A DNA stretch of 58,315 bases, taken from NCBI RefSeq assembly GCF_009377185.1, contig NZ_VJZC01000009.1, forward strand, positions 1-58,315, given 5' to 3'. This DNA is from Streptomyces spongiae. GTDB taxonomy: Bacteria; Actinomycetota; Actinomycetes; Streptomycetales; Streptomycetaceae. Of the stretch, positions 7,701 through 14,873 are shown one piece after another. The position numbers were made by a program, and so were the translations under genes. The notes under the pieces are model-generated. The model was not told the origin of the DNA, did no database searches, and saw only the letters and a program-made list of their open reading frames with translations. Position 1 is the stretch's first letter. Every line of letters begins with the position of its first letter.

Positions 7701-8765
7701 CTACTCCGAGGCGAGGCGGGCGCAGAGCTCCCGTGTGTATTCGACGGTCGACGCGCTGCCGCCCAGATCCGCTGTGACGATCTTGCTCTCACCCAGTACC
7801 TCGTCCACGACTTCCTCGATCCGGCGGGCGGCGGACTCGAAAGCGCTGTTTCCCGACCGTCCGCTCCACCAGCGAAGCAGCAGCGCGCTGGAGAGGATCA
7901 GGCTGGTGGGGTTCGCGATTCCACGCCCTGCGATGTCGGGCGCGGAACCGTGGCCGGCGTTGGCGGCCGCGTAGTCGTCGCCCAGGTTGAGCGACGCCGA
8001 GAGGCCGAGTCCGCCGGAGAGTGCCGCCGTCAGGTTCGACAGGATGTCGCCGAACATGTTGGTGGTGAGAATGACGTCGAAGTCGGCGGGGTGGGTGTAC
8101 ACGGCCGCGACCATCGCGTCCATGTCGATCTCGCGCAGTTCCACATCGGGGTAGTCCGCGGCGACAGCCCTCACCTGATCCATGAACAGGCCGTCGGTCA
8201 CCTGTAGGACGTGACGCTTGCCGACCATAGTGACGTGACAGCGTCGCTGACGTGCTCGCTCGAAGGCCACCCTGGCGATGCGCCGTGAAGCGCGAGCCGT
8301 GATCACACGCACGGACATCGCCACGTCGTCGGTGGGCATGAACTCCCCGTAGCCCTTGTGGAGACTGCGGTCGGCGTAGAAGCCCTCCGTGTTCTCCCGG
8401 ACGATCACGCAGTCGAGGCCGGGCCGGGCGTCGCTGACGCCGCCGCGTGAGCGGGCGGGACGGACGTTCGCGTAGAGCTCGAAGCGCTTGCGCACGGTGC
8501 CGGGAACATTGACACCGCCCTGATCGAGAGGCGGGTACTCGGTCATGCCGGCCGGGCCGAGCACCATTCCGTCTGCCTCGCGCGCGGCCCGGAGGACGCT
8601 CTCGGGCAAGGTCGTCCCCGTAGCCCGGTGCGAAGCCACGCCCACCTCGTGCTCGTCGTACGCAAGCCCCAGGTGGAACCGCTGATCTGCGGTGTCGAGC
8701 ACTTCCAGGGTCGCCGACGTGATCTCGGGGCCGATGTCGTCGCCGGGCAGTACTGCCAGCTTCAT
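7701..8765 (-). CDS. Isocitrate/isopropylmalate dehydrogenase family protein, tartrate-dehydrogenase-like
   Basis: A 354-residue beta-decarboxylating dehydrogenase. It starts MKLAVLPGDDIGPEI (nucleotide side). Substrate and metal motifs follow: YANVRPARSRGG, VRENTEGFY (about residues 122-130), VGKRHVLQ with the catalytic Lys, and TNMFGDILSNLTAALSGGLGL with metal-binding Asp residues. These enzymes oxidise and usually decarboxylate a 2-hydroxyacid such as tartrate, D-malate, isopropylmalate or homoisocitrate using NAD and Mg2+ or Mn2+. The catabolic neighbours (citrate carrier, otn genes, Ldh-family dehydrogenase) and the absence of leucine genes favour tartrate or malate. It is divergent from the Ldh-family operon across a promoter region of about 200 bp. 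Confidence 0.82.
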   Translation of the reverse strand: MKLAVLPGDDIGPEITSATLEVLDTADQRFHLGLAYDEHEVGVASHRATGTTLPESVLRAAREADGMVLGPAGMTEYPPLDQGGVNVPGTVRKRFELYANVRPARSRGGVSDARPGLDCVIVRENTEGFYADRSLHKGYGEFMPTDDVAMSVRVITARASRRIARVAFERARQRRCHVTMVGKRHVLQVTDGLFMDQVRAVAADYPDVELREIDMDAMVAAVYTHPADFDVILTTNMFGDILSNLTAALSGGLGLSASLNLGDDYAAANAGHGSAPDIAGRGIANPTSLILSSALLLRWWSGRSGNSAFESAARRIEEVVDEVLGESKIVTADLGGSASTVEYTRELCARLASE

Positions 8766-8789
8766 GGCGCCTCCTCGCGTATGCCACTT

Positions 8790-8805
8790 ATCAACCTGTC
8801 AACCA
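8790..8805 (-). promoter_or_regulatory. CAACCTGTCAACC element upstream of the tartrate-dehydrogenase-like gene
   Basis: The sequence ATCAACCTGTCAACCA contains two CAACC units 8 bp apart, the same period as the clusters at 2384 and 2706. It lies 24 bp before the gene's ATG on the minus strand, a position suited to repression. Confidence 0.45.
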
Positions 8806-8926
8806 ATCCGCTCACCATCTCTAGCACAGATCGAACCCGGCGCACAGAAGTCCGGCCATCAGGAACCCGGCGAACCGCCTCGGCAGGCAAAGATCCCGCA
8901 GGGCTGTACTCCATTGCACTCATTCA

Positions 8927-8946
8927 TGTATACAGAAATGGATACA
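8927..8946 (+). promoter_or_regulatory. TGTATACA-type operator upstream of the Ldh-family operon
   Basis: TGTATACA, gaaa, TGGATACA. It matches 2097-2116 at 15 of the 16 non-spacer bases. It lies 25 bp before the start codon at 8972. Confidence 0.5.
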
Positions 8947-8971
8947 TTTCTTGGAGAGTGAGGCCCGCCCG

Positions 8972-10054
8972 ATGCCGCATACCGTCCGAGCAGCGGACTT
9001 GCTGCGATTCGCTTCCGCTGCCACCCAAGCGCACGGAGTGCCGTCCGGCGACGCGCGGCTGCTCGCCGACACCCTCGTGACGGCCGAGCTGTGGGGGCAC
9101 GCCTCCCACGGCATGCTGCGCCTGCCCTGGTACCTGGACCGCGTCAGCTCAGGTGCCACCGCGGCCGTCGCCGCCCCGGAAGTGGTCAGCGACACCGGAG
9201 CCGTCATGGTCATCGACGGCAACGACGGCCTGGGGCAGGTCCTGACCGACCGGGCGGTGCGCGAGGGCGTCGAACGCGCCCGCGCGCACGGGATCAGCGC
9301 GGTCGCGGTACGCAACTCCGGCCACTTCGGCACGGCCGCCTACTTCACCCGTAAGGCCGCCGAACTCGGCTGTGTCGCGATCCTGGCCACCAACGCGAGC
9401 CCGGCGATGGCCCCTTGGGGCGGCCGGGAGAAGCGGGTCGGCACCAACCCGTGGTCGATCGCCGCACCCTCGGGCCGGCACGGCATCGCGGTGATGGACA
9501 TCGCCAACACCGCCGTGGCCCGCGGAAAGATCTACCACGCCAAGGAGCGGGGCGAGCCCATCCCCGAAGGATGGGCCGCGGACGCCGACGGAGTGCCGAC
9601 CACCGACCCCAAGCGCGCGATCGAGGGCCTCATCCTGCCGATGGCCGGCCACAAGGGCTATGCCATCTCCTTCATGTTCGACGTGCTGGCCGGGGTGCTC
9701 ACCGGCAGCGCCTTCGGCTCCGGCGTCGTGGGCCCCTACCAGCCCACCGGCCGCAGCGGCGTCGGCCACCTGCTGCTGTGCATCGACATCCGCGCCATGG
9801 CCGACCCGGCCGAGTTCGAGCAGCGCATGGACGCGCTGATCGAGGAGACGAAGTCCACCCCGGCCGCGCCCGGCGCGGGCGAGATCTTCGTCCCGGGCGA
9901 GCCGGAGATCCGCACCGCCGAACGACTCCAACGCGAAGGCATCACCGTCGTCGACGACACCTGGGCCTCCCTGGCCCGTATCGCCCAGGCCACGGGCGTA
10001 CCCCTGCCCGCCACGCACGCCGAGCCCACCAACCCGCAGGAGATTCCCGCATGA
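8972..10054 (+). CDS. Ldh-family NAD(P)-dependent oxidoreductase (malate/L-lactate/sulfolactate/ureidoglycolate type)
   Basis: A 360-residue member of the non-Rossmann malate/L-sulfolactate dehydrogenase family. Signatures are ELWGHASHGMLRLPWYL, the NSGHFGTAAYF segment with the catalytic His, the nucleotide region GTNPWSIAAPS, and GHKGYAISFMFDVLAGVLTGS. Such enzymes oxidise 2-hydroxyacids to 2-oxoacids. The ATG at 8972 was chosen over the TTG at 8951 because homology begins at MPHTVRAADLLRF and GTGAGG lies 8 nt before it. The stop overlaps the next gene in an ATGA. It heads the plus-strand operon Ldh-ABM-cupin-aldehyde dehydrogenase, so its product probably feeds that chain. Confidence 0.85.
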   Translation: MPHTVRAADLLRFASAATQAHGVPSGDARLLADTLVTAELWGHASHGMLRLPWYLDRVSSGATAAVAAPEVVSDTGAVMVIDGNDGLGQVLTDRAVREGVERARAHGISAVAVRNSGHFGTAAYFTRKAAELGCVAILATNASPAMAPWGGREKRVGTNPWSIAAPSGRHGIAVMDIANTAVARGKIYHAKERGEPIPEGWAADADGVPTTDPKRAIEGLILPMAGHKGYAISFMFDVLAGVLTGSAFGSGVVGPYQPTGRSGVGHLLLCIDIRAMADPAEFEQRMDALIEETKSTPAAPGAGEIFVPGEPEIRTAERLQREGITVVDDTWASLARIAQATGVPLPATHAEPTNPQEIPA

Positions 10055-10353
10055 TCGCGCTGACCGTGTCCCTCCAGGTCGTCCCCGGAACCCGCGACGA
10101 CTTCCTGGCCGCCATCGAGGAGAACGCCGAGCGTTCCTTCACCGACGAGCCGGGCTGCCGCTACTTCGACGTGGTGTGCGACATCGAGGACGACCACCAC
10201 TTCGTCTTCCACGAGATCTACGACGACGAAGCCGCCGTCGAAGCCCACCGCTCCGCACCCCACTTCAAGGTCTGGCGGGAAGCGGCAGCCAAGTACGTGG
10301 TGCCCGGAAGCCAGGTCAACACCCTCTCCCGTCGTCTGTTCCACCACTCCTGA
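10051..10353 (+). CDS. ABM-domain protein, paralogue of the one at 7336-7662
   Basis: A 100-residue antibiotic-biosynthesis-monooxygenase-fold protein (ALTVSLQVVPGTRDDFL, EPGCRYFDVVCDIED, FVFHEIYDDEAAVEAHR). It begins inside the stop of the Ldh-family gene (ATGA overlap), so production is coupled to the dehydrogenase. It clearly resembles the ABM protein of the divergent operon. Possible roles are the same: quinol-type monooxygenase, or LsrG/mutarotase-like isomerase of a keto-acid or sugar. Confidence 0.8.
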   Translation: MIALTVSLQVVPGTRDDFLAAIEENAERSFTDEPGCRYFDVVCDIEDDHHFVFHEIYDDEAAVEAHRSAPHFKVWREAAAKYVVPGSQVNTLSRRLFHHS

Positions 10354-10374
10354 CCGCAGAACGGAGCCGTTCCG

Positions 10375-10809
10375 ATGTGCACCCAGCCCGCTGAGCCGAA
10401 CCTGCTCATCCACCCGGACCAGGTCGAACGATTCGACCGTGGTGGCGGTGTGGCCACCATCCCCTACGTCGGCAAGTGGAACTCCGAGAAGGCCGTCATC
10501 ACCACCGGCCAGACCGTGTTCCAGCCCGGCACCGGCCTGCCCCTGCACAGCCACAACGTCGAGGAGTCCGTCCTGATCCTCGAAGGCGAGGCGACCGCCG
10601 AGATCGACGGCGAGTTCTTCGACCTCGAGGTCGGCCAGGCCACCTGGGTGCCGGCCGGTATCCCGCACCGCTTCTTCAACCGCGGCGGGGGTGTCATGCG
10701 CATCTACTGGGTCTACGGCGGCCGGGACGTCACCCGCACCATCACCGCCACCGGCGAGACCTTCGAGCACCTCTCCGCGAGCGACAAGGGGGGTGCGCCC
10801 ACCGCATGA
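10375..10809 (+). CDS. Cupin-domain protein
   Basis: A 144-residue single cupin. The metal-binding motif 1 reads GTGLPLHSHNVEESVLILEG (two His and a Glu, about residues 58-65) and motif 2 reads WVPAGIPHRFFN. The start at 10375 has CGGAGCC upstream and lies 21 nt after the ABM gene. Single-domain cupins of this type are isomerases, decarboxylases or sensors; the sequence does not settle which. Its place between a dehydrogenase and an aldehyde dehydrogenase suggests handling of an oxo-acid intermediate. Confidence 0.8.
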   Translation: MCTQPAEPNLLIHPDQVERFDRGGGVATIPYVGKWNSEKAVITTGQTVFQPGTGLPLHSHNVEESVLILEGEATAEIDGEFFDLEVGQATWVPAGIPHRFFNRGGGVMRIYWVYGGRDVTRTITATGETFEHLSASDKGGAPTA

Positions 10810-12188
10810 GCACCATCCAGACCTTCAACCCCGCCACCGGCCGGCCCCTCGCCTCCTACGAGGCATGGGACGCCGAGCGCGTCGAGACCGCGGTCCAGCG
10901 TGCCCACGCCGCCAGCCGCGCCTGGGCCCTGATCCCGGTCGCCGAACGCGCCGCGCGCGTGGCCCGCCTCGGTCAGGTCCTGCGCGCCCACGCCGACCAA
11001 CTGGCCGACCTGGCCGTACAGGAGATGGGCAAACCCCGGGCCGAGGCGCTGGGGGAGGTGAGCAAGTCGGCGCTGACCGCCGACTACTACGCCCACAAAG
11101 GCCCCGACATCCTCGCCGACGTCCGCGTCCCCGTGGACGGCGCCGAGGCCTGGGTCGCCTACGAGCCGGCAGGCCTGGTCCTGGCCGTGATGCCCTGGAA
11201 CTTCCCGGTCTGGCAGGTCATGCGCTTCGCGCTGCCCTCGCTGGTGGCGGGCAACGGCATCCTCCTCAAGCACGCCTCCAACGTCACCGGCAGCGCGCTC
11301 GCCCTCCAGGAACTGTGCACGCAGGCAGGCCTGCCCGACCACCTCGTGACCGCCCTGCTGCTCGCGGACGAGGACGTGCCCGACACCACCGCCCGCCTGA
11401 TCGAGGACGACCGGATCGCCGCGGTCACGCTCACCGGAAGCAACCGGGCTGGGGCTGCCGTGGGATCCGCCGCCGGACGTGCCGCCAAGAAGTCCGTCCT
11501 CGAACTCGGCGGATCCGACGCCTTCGTGGTCCTCGCGGACGCCGACATCGAGGCCGCCGCCTCCGCCGCGGTCAAGGCCCGCTTCACCAACTCCGGCCAG
11601 AGCTGTGTGTGCGCCAAGCGATTCATCGTCCACCAGGACGTGGCCGACGCCTTCACGGCGGCCTTCGTGCGGGGCGTGCAGGCCCTGAAGGTCGGCGACC
11701 CGAGTCACCCGGACACCCAGGTCGGACCGCTGGCGCGCGACGACCTGCGCGGGGCGGTGGAGCGACAGGTCGAGGAGTCCGTCGCCGCCGGTGCCCAGCT
11801 GCTGACCGGCGGCAAGCCGCTTCCGGGCGAAGGCTACTTCTTCCAGCCGACGGTCCTGGCCGGCACCGGGCCGGGCATGGCCGCCTTCGACGAGGAGACC
11901 TTCGGGCCGCTGGCCGCGATCGCCGTCGCGGCGGACGACGACGAAGCGGTGCGCCTGGCCAACGCCACCAGCTTCGGCCTGGGCCTGAGCGTGTGGACCG
12001 CCCGGCCTCCCCGCGGCATCGAGCTGGCGCGCCGCATCACCAGCGGCGCCGCGTTCGTCAACGCCATCGTCGCCTCCGACCCGCGCCTGCCCTTCGGCGG
12101 CACCAAGCGCAGCGGCTACGGACGCGAACTGGCCGCCGCCGGCATCCGCGAGTTCACCAACACCCGCACCTACTGGGTCGGCCGCTGA
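10806..12188 (+). CDS. NAD(P)-dependent aldehyde dehydrogenase, succinate-semialdehyde dehydrogenase-like
   Basis: A 460-residue ALDH-superfamily enzyme, close to the short GabD1/SSADH type. Catalytic residues are in place: Asn132 in MPWNFPVW, Glu233 in VLELGGSDAF and the nucleophile Cys267 in NSGQSCVCAKRFIV. The C-terminal GGTKRSGYGRELAAAGIREFTN is also typical. It would oxidise a semialdehyde to the acid, for example succinate or malonate semialdehyde. It is coupled by an ATGA overlap to the cupin gene and ends the operon, followed by a strong hairpin. Confidence 0.88.
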   Translation: MSTIQTFNPATGRPLASYEAWDAERVETAVQRAHAASRAWALIPVAERAARVARLGQVLRAHADQLADLAVQEMGKPRAEALGEVSKSALTADYYAHKGPDILADVRVPVDGAEAWVAYEPAGLVLAVMPWNFPVWQVMRFALPSLVAGNGILLKHASNVTGSALALQELCTQAGLPDHLVTALLLADEDVPDTTARLIEDDRIAAVTLTGSNRAGAAVGSAAGRAAKKSVLELGGSDAFVVLADADIEAAASAAVKARFTNSGQSCVCAKRFIVHQDVADAFTAAFVRGVQALKVGDPSHPDTQVGPLARDDLRGAVERQVEESVAAGAQLLTGGKPLPGEGYFFQPTVLAGTGPGMAAFDEETFGPLAAIAVAADDDEAVRLANATSFGLGLSVWTARPPRGIELARRITSGAAFVNAIVASDPRLPFGGTKRSGYGRELAAAGIREFTNTRTYWVGR

Positions 12189-12212
12189 TCTCCGCGTACC
12201 GCAGGGGCTTTA

Positions 12213-12247
12213 CGGTCCCGTCTGCTTCGCACCGGCAGACGGGACCG
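12213..12247 (+). terminator. Stem-loop terminator after the aldehyde dehydrogenase operon
   Basis: A perfect 13-bp inverted repeat (CGGTCCCGTCTGC and its complement) with a 9-nt loop, 25 nt after the stop. There is no U tract, which is common for Streptomyces terminators. Confidence 0.75.
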
Positions 12248-12249
12248 CC

Positions 12250-12433
12250 GCACGCAAGGACCGGACCGTTCCGGCGGACGAACGCGAGACCGTCCTGCGG
12301 CACATCCTCGACCACGGCCACACCCTGGCCCACGCATCGGGGACCGGGTCCGGCTTCCACCTCCGTCATGGCGAGGCGGTGGCCATCGACGCGCTCACCG
12401 CTCTGACGCGGCTCGACAAGGAGGCCACGGACA
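12250..12433 (+). pseudogene. Remnant of a 3-dehydroquinate-synthase-family gene
   Basis: Read in frame from about 12256, the translation contains ADERETVLRHILDHGHTLAH followed by FHLRHGEAVAIDALTAL. These are the metal-binding core motifs of dehydroquinate synthase and sugar-phosphate cyclases (usual form DERE-GLR-ILN-GHT-GHA and HGEAVAIG). Only about 60 residues survive from a family of 350 or more. There is no start, no N-terminal NAD domain, and the 3' side runs into the end of the LysR gene. It is therefore a decayed fragment, perhaps from an aminoshikimate or cyclitol biosynthesis cluster, and marks an old rearrangement junction between two catabolic blocks. Confidence 0.6.
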
Positions 12434-13345
12434 CTACTCCGGCCGGCGCAGTGGCGCGGTGGCCTCGCGCAGCGTTCGGCGCAGCCACCGCGCGGCGGCG
12501 TCCTGGTCGGCTCGCGGGTTCCATACCTCGTCGATGCACAGGTTGGTGGTGGCGATCGGCAGCGGTTCGATCCGTAGGGGGAGGTGGGCGGCCAGCCGGC
12601 GGGCGAGTCGCTCCTGCAGGATGCCGACCATGCGGGTGTCGAGCAGCAGCATCGGGGCCAGCAGGAAGTCCGAGTACTGCACACGTACTTGTCGGCGCAC
12701 CCCGTTGGCCTCCAGCGTCCGTTCCGGGAGGACGCGTGCCGGTCCGTCCTCGAACACCGCGCAGGGGAGGTCACCGATCGCATCGAGTGTGAACCGGTCC
12801 GGCACATCGGTCCGGCGGGCGTCGGCGACCAGTACCCACCGGTCCGTGTACAGATGCCTGCGCGTGTGTGCGGTCGGAAGGACGTCGGGGACCAGCACCA
12901 CGTCGACGTCCACCGACCGGAGCAGCTCGTCGGGCGATCCGGTGTAGTTCGACAGCAGCCGGAGCCGGGCGTGCGGAGCACGGTGCGAGAGCAGCTCCAT
13001 CAGCCGCGGACCGACGACGGTCAGTGTGGAGTTCGCCCCCGCGACCGTGAACGTGCGGCATGTGGTCGCGGGGTCGAAGACCGCGGGATCCAGGACGGTG
13101 CCCCGGACCTTGGTGAGGATGTCGTCCAGCGGCGCCTGCAACGAGAGCGCCCGTGGCGTCAGCTCATAGCCTCGGCCCACCCGATGGAGCAACTCGTCGC
13201 CGAACAACCGTCGGCAGCGCGCCAGGGCATGGCTGGTGGCGGGCTGGGAGAGCCCGAGCCGCCGGGCCGCGCCCGTGATCGACCGTTCGCGCAGCAGGGC
13301 CTGCAGGGGGACCAACAGGTTCAGGTTCACGTCGACCAGATCCAT
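12434..13345 (-). CDS. LysR-family transcriptional regulator (NodD/aromatic-responsive type)
   Basis: A 303-residue LysR protein. The N-terminal helix-turn-helix is at about residues 15-60 (ERSITGAARRLGLSQPATSHALARCR), then a linker helix and a periplasmic-binding-like effector domain from about residue 90. The family's NodD/PcpR-like branch responds to phenolics. ATG at 13345 is preferred over the in-frame TTG at 13354 because GGGAGG lies 9 nt before it. It is divergent from the monooxygenase gene at 13672 across a 325-nt region with three 10-bp direct repeats, the usual arrangement for a LysR activator and its target. Its 3' end abuts the dehydroquinate synthase relic. Confidence 0.88.
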   Translation of the reverse strand: MDLVDVNLNLLVPLQALLRERSITGAARRLGLSQPATSHALARCRRLFGDELLHRVGRGYELTPRALSLQAPLDDILTKVRGTVLDPAVFDPATTCRTFTVAGANSTLTVVGPRLMELLSHRAPHARLRLLSNYTGSPDELLRSVDVDVVLVPDVLPTAHTRRHLYTDRWVLVADARRTDVPDRFTLDAIGDLPCAVFEDGPARVLPERTLEANGVRRQVRVQYSDFLLAPMLLLDTRMVGILQERLARRLAAHLPLRIEPLPIATTNLCIDEVWNPRADQDAAARWLRRTLREATAPLRRPE

Positions 13346-13365
13346 CCGCGACAACCTCCCTCACA

Positions 13366-13395
13366 TTCGCGGGTACTCGCGGGTATTCGCGGCAG
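13366..13395. promoter_or_regulatory. Three 10-bp direct repeats, probable LysR binding site
   Basis: TTCGCGGGTA, CTCGCGGGTA and TTCGCGGCAG follow one another without gaps, i.e. one unit per helical turn. The site lies 20-50 bp before the LysR start and 27 bp before the -35 of the divergent monooxygenase promoter. Confidence 0.5.
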
Positions 13396-13421
13396 GAATA
13401 GCCGTCATGCGAAACATTCCG

Positions 13422-13450
13422 TTGTCCGCGGCCCGGACACCGCATAGCGT
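13422..13450 (+). promoter_or_regulatory. Predicted promoter of the monooxygenase gene at 13672
   Basis: TTGTCC and TAGCGT with 17-bp spacing. The inverted repeat TGTCCG-CGGCC-CGGACA (13423-13439) overlaps the -35 and spacer. Confidence 0.45.
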
Positions 13451-13671
13451 CGATGTCAGCCGTGGGGCGGGCACGAGCGGACGACGGCCTTGGCGAGGGA
13501 CGCCATCGACGTCATGCCCGGGAGGCACGGACATGTGCCCGTGCCGGGAACATCCGGGTCGTCGACGCGTTCACGAGCGCGACCGGGTCACGTGTCAGCA
13601 CGGCTCGAAGAGTGCCGGTTCCCCGGTCGCTCCACGGCGCCGACGGCGATCCCCATCCCAAGGAGAAGAAG

Positions 13672-14832
13672 ATGACGATCCCCGCTCCGGCCGTCCCCAC
13701 CGCGCAGGAGACCCTCGGACGGATCCGCGACATCCTTCCGGTCATCGCCGAACACACCGCGGCGGCCGAGCGGGATCGCACCCTGCAACCGGCGGCCGTG
13801 CGCGCGATGGTCGAAGCCGGAATGGCCCGGCTGCTGGTGCCGCGGTCGCACGGCGGACACGAACACGACCTGACGACCTGGTTCGAGGCAACCCGCCTGA
13901 TCGGACAGGTCGACGCGTCCCACGCATGGTGCGCGTCCCTGTTGGGGTCGCAGGCGCACGACATCAGCCACTTCCCGCCCGAGGCCCAGCAGGACGTCTG
14001 GGGCGACCACCCGGACGCACTGATCGCGGGAGCCCACTTCCCCAGGGGTCAGGTCACCCCCGCTCCCGGTGGGTACCGACTCTCCGGCAGTGCGTCCTGG
14101 ATGAGTGGGATCGGGCATGCGACCTGGGCCACCTTCGGCGCCCTGCTCCCGGGGGAGACAAGGGTCTGGGCCATGTTGCTCGTGCCGGCCACCGACTTCA
14201 CCATCGAGCAGACCTGGGACATGGTCGCGATGCGCGGCACCGGCAGCAACACCGGTGTCACCGACGACGTCTTCGTCCCGCATCATCGCGTGCTGACCAT
14301 GACCGATCTGCTGGAGGGCGTCACCGAGGGCAGCCTCCAGCACGCCGCACCGCACTACCGCAGCCCCTATGTCACCTATGCCCCGGCGACCTTCCTTGGC
14401 CCGATGCTCGGTGCGGCGCAGGGAGCGTTGGAGGCGTTCCGGGAACACGCCATGGCGCAGGGGGGCAGGGTCGCAGGCTTCGAGAGCGTGCAGAACCGGT
14501 TCGCCCGCGCCGCCGCGGATCTCGACACCGCCGAACTGCTCTGCAGGCGCTGCCTGACGATCGCCGAGTCGGACGGCCCGTTCGACCTGGAGTCGCGGGC
14601 CCGGTGCGCCCGGGACTTCAGCCGGGCGGGCCAGTTGATCGTGGACGCCGTCGACTCCCTCATGAAGATGTCCGGATCCGGTGGCTTCGCCGAGAAGCGG
14701 TCGATCCAGAGGGTCTGGCGGGACGTACATCTGGCCTCGTCGCACGTGGCTCTGAACAGCGACCTCACCTTCGCGCACTGGGGGCGGCTGCGGCTCGGGC
14801 TGGAGCGGCCGGCCTCGCACGGCTTCTACTAG
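13672..14832 (+). CDS. Acyl-CoA-dehydrogenase-fold flavin-dependent monooxygenase, oxygenase component (HsaA/TsdB-like)
   Basis: A 386-residue protein of the group D two-component flavin monooxygenases, which have the acyl-CoA dehydrogenase fold and hydroxylate phenols with FMNH2 or FADH2 from a separate reductase. Landmarks are DASHAWCASLLGSQAH, the flavin region WDMVAMRGTGSNTGVTDDVFVP and the C-terminal SIQRVWRDVHLASSHVALN. It is about half identical by eye to the second copy at 25517-26698. AAGGAG lies 6 nt before the ATG at 13672. The substrate is unknown; the hydroxyquinol pathway genes opposite suggest hydroxylation of a resorcinol-like phenol. The reductase is probably the protein at 24938. 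Confidence 0.85.
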   Translation: MTIPAPAVPTAQETLGRIRDILPVIAEHTAAAERDRTLQPAAVRAMVEAGMARLLVPRSHGGHEHDLTTWFEATRLIGQVDASHAWCASLLGSQAHDISHFPPEAQQDVWGDHPDALIAGAHFPRGQVTPAPGGYRLSGSASWMSGIGHATWATFGALLPGETRVWAMLLVPATDFTIEQTWDMVAMRGTGSNTGVTDDVFVPHHRVLTMTDLLEGVTEGSLQHAAPHYRSPYVTYAPATFLGPMLGAAQGALEAFREHAMAQGGRVAGFESVQNRFARAAADLDTAELLCRRCLTIAESDGPFDLESRARCARDFSRAGQLIVDAVDSLMKMSGSGGFAEKRSIQRVWRDVHLASSHVALNSDLTFAHWGRLRLGLERPASHGFY

Positions 14833-14873
14833 GCCACGCTCGGGTTCCCGTCCCGGCGCCGGTCGCGGGCGGT

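Larger units (their letters stand above)
13346..13671. other. Divergent LysR/monooxygenase promoter region and long leader
   Basis: No separate gene is seen. The region holds the 10-bp triple repeat at 13366-13395, a plausible sigma-70-type promoter (TTGTCC at 13422 and TAGCGT at 13445, 17-bp spacing) overlapped by a TGTCCG/CGGACA inverted repeat, and a leader of about 220 nt with a hairpin at 13517-13548. An in-frame ATG at 13453 exists but lacks a ribosome site. Confidence 0.5.

Noticed and set aside
13453..13671. In-frame extension of the monooxygenase from the ATG at 13453.
   Set aside because: The extra 73 residues are Arg/Ala-rich without family homology, and no ribosome site precedes 13453, while AAGGAG precedes the ATG at 13672 where homology begins.
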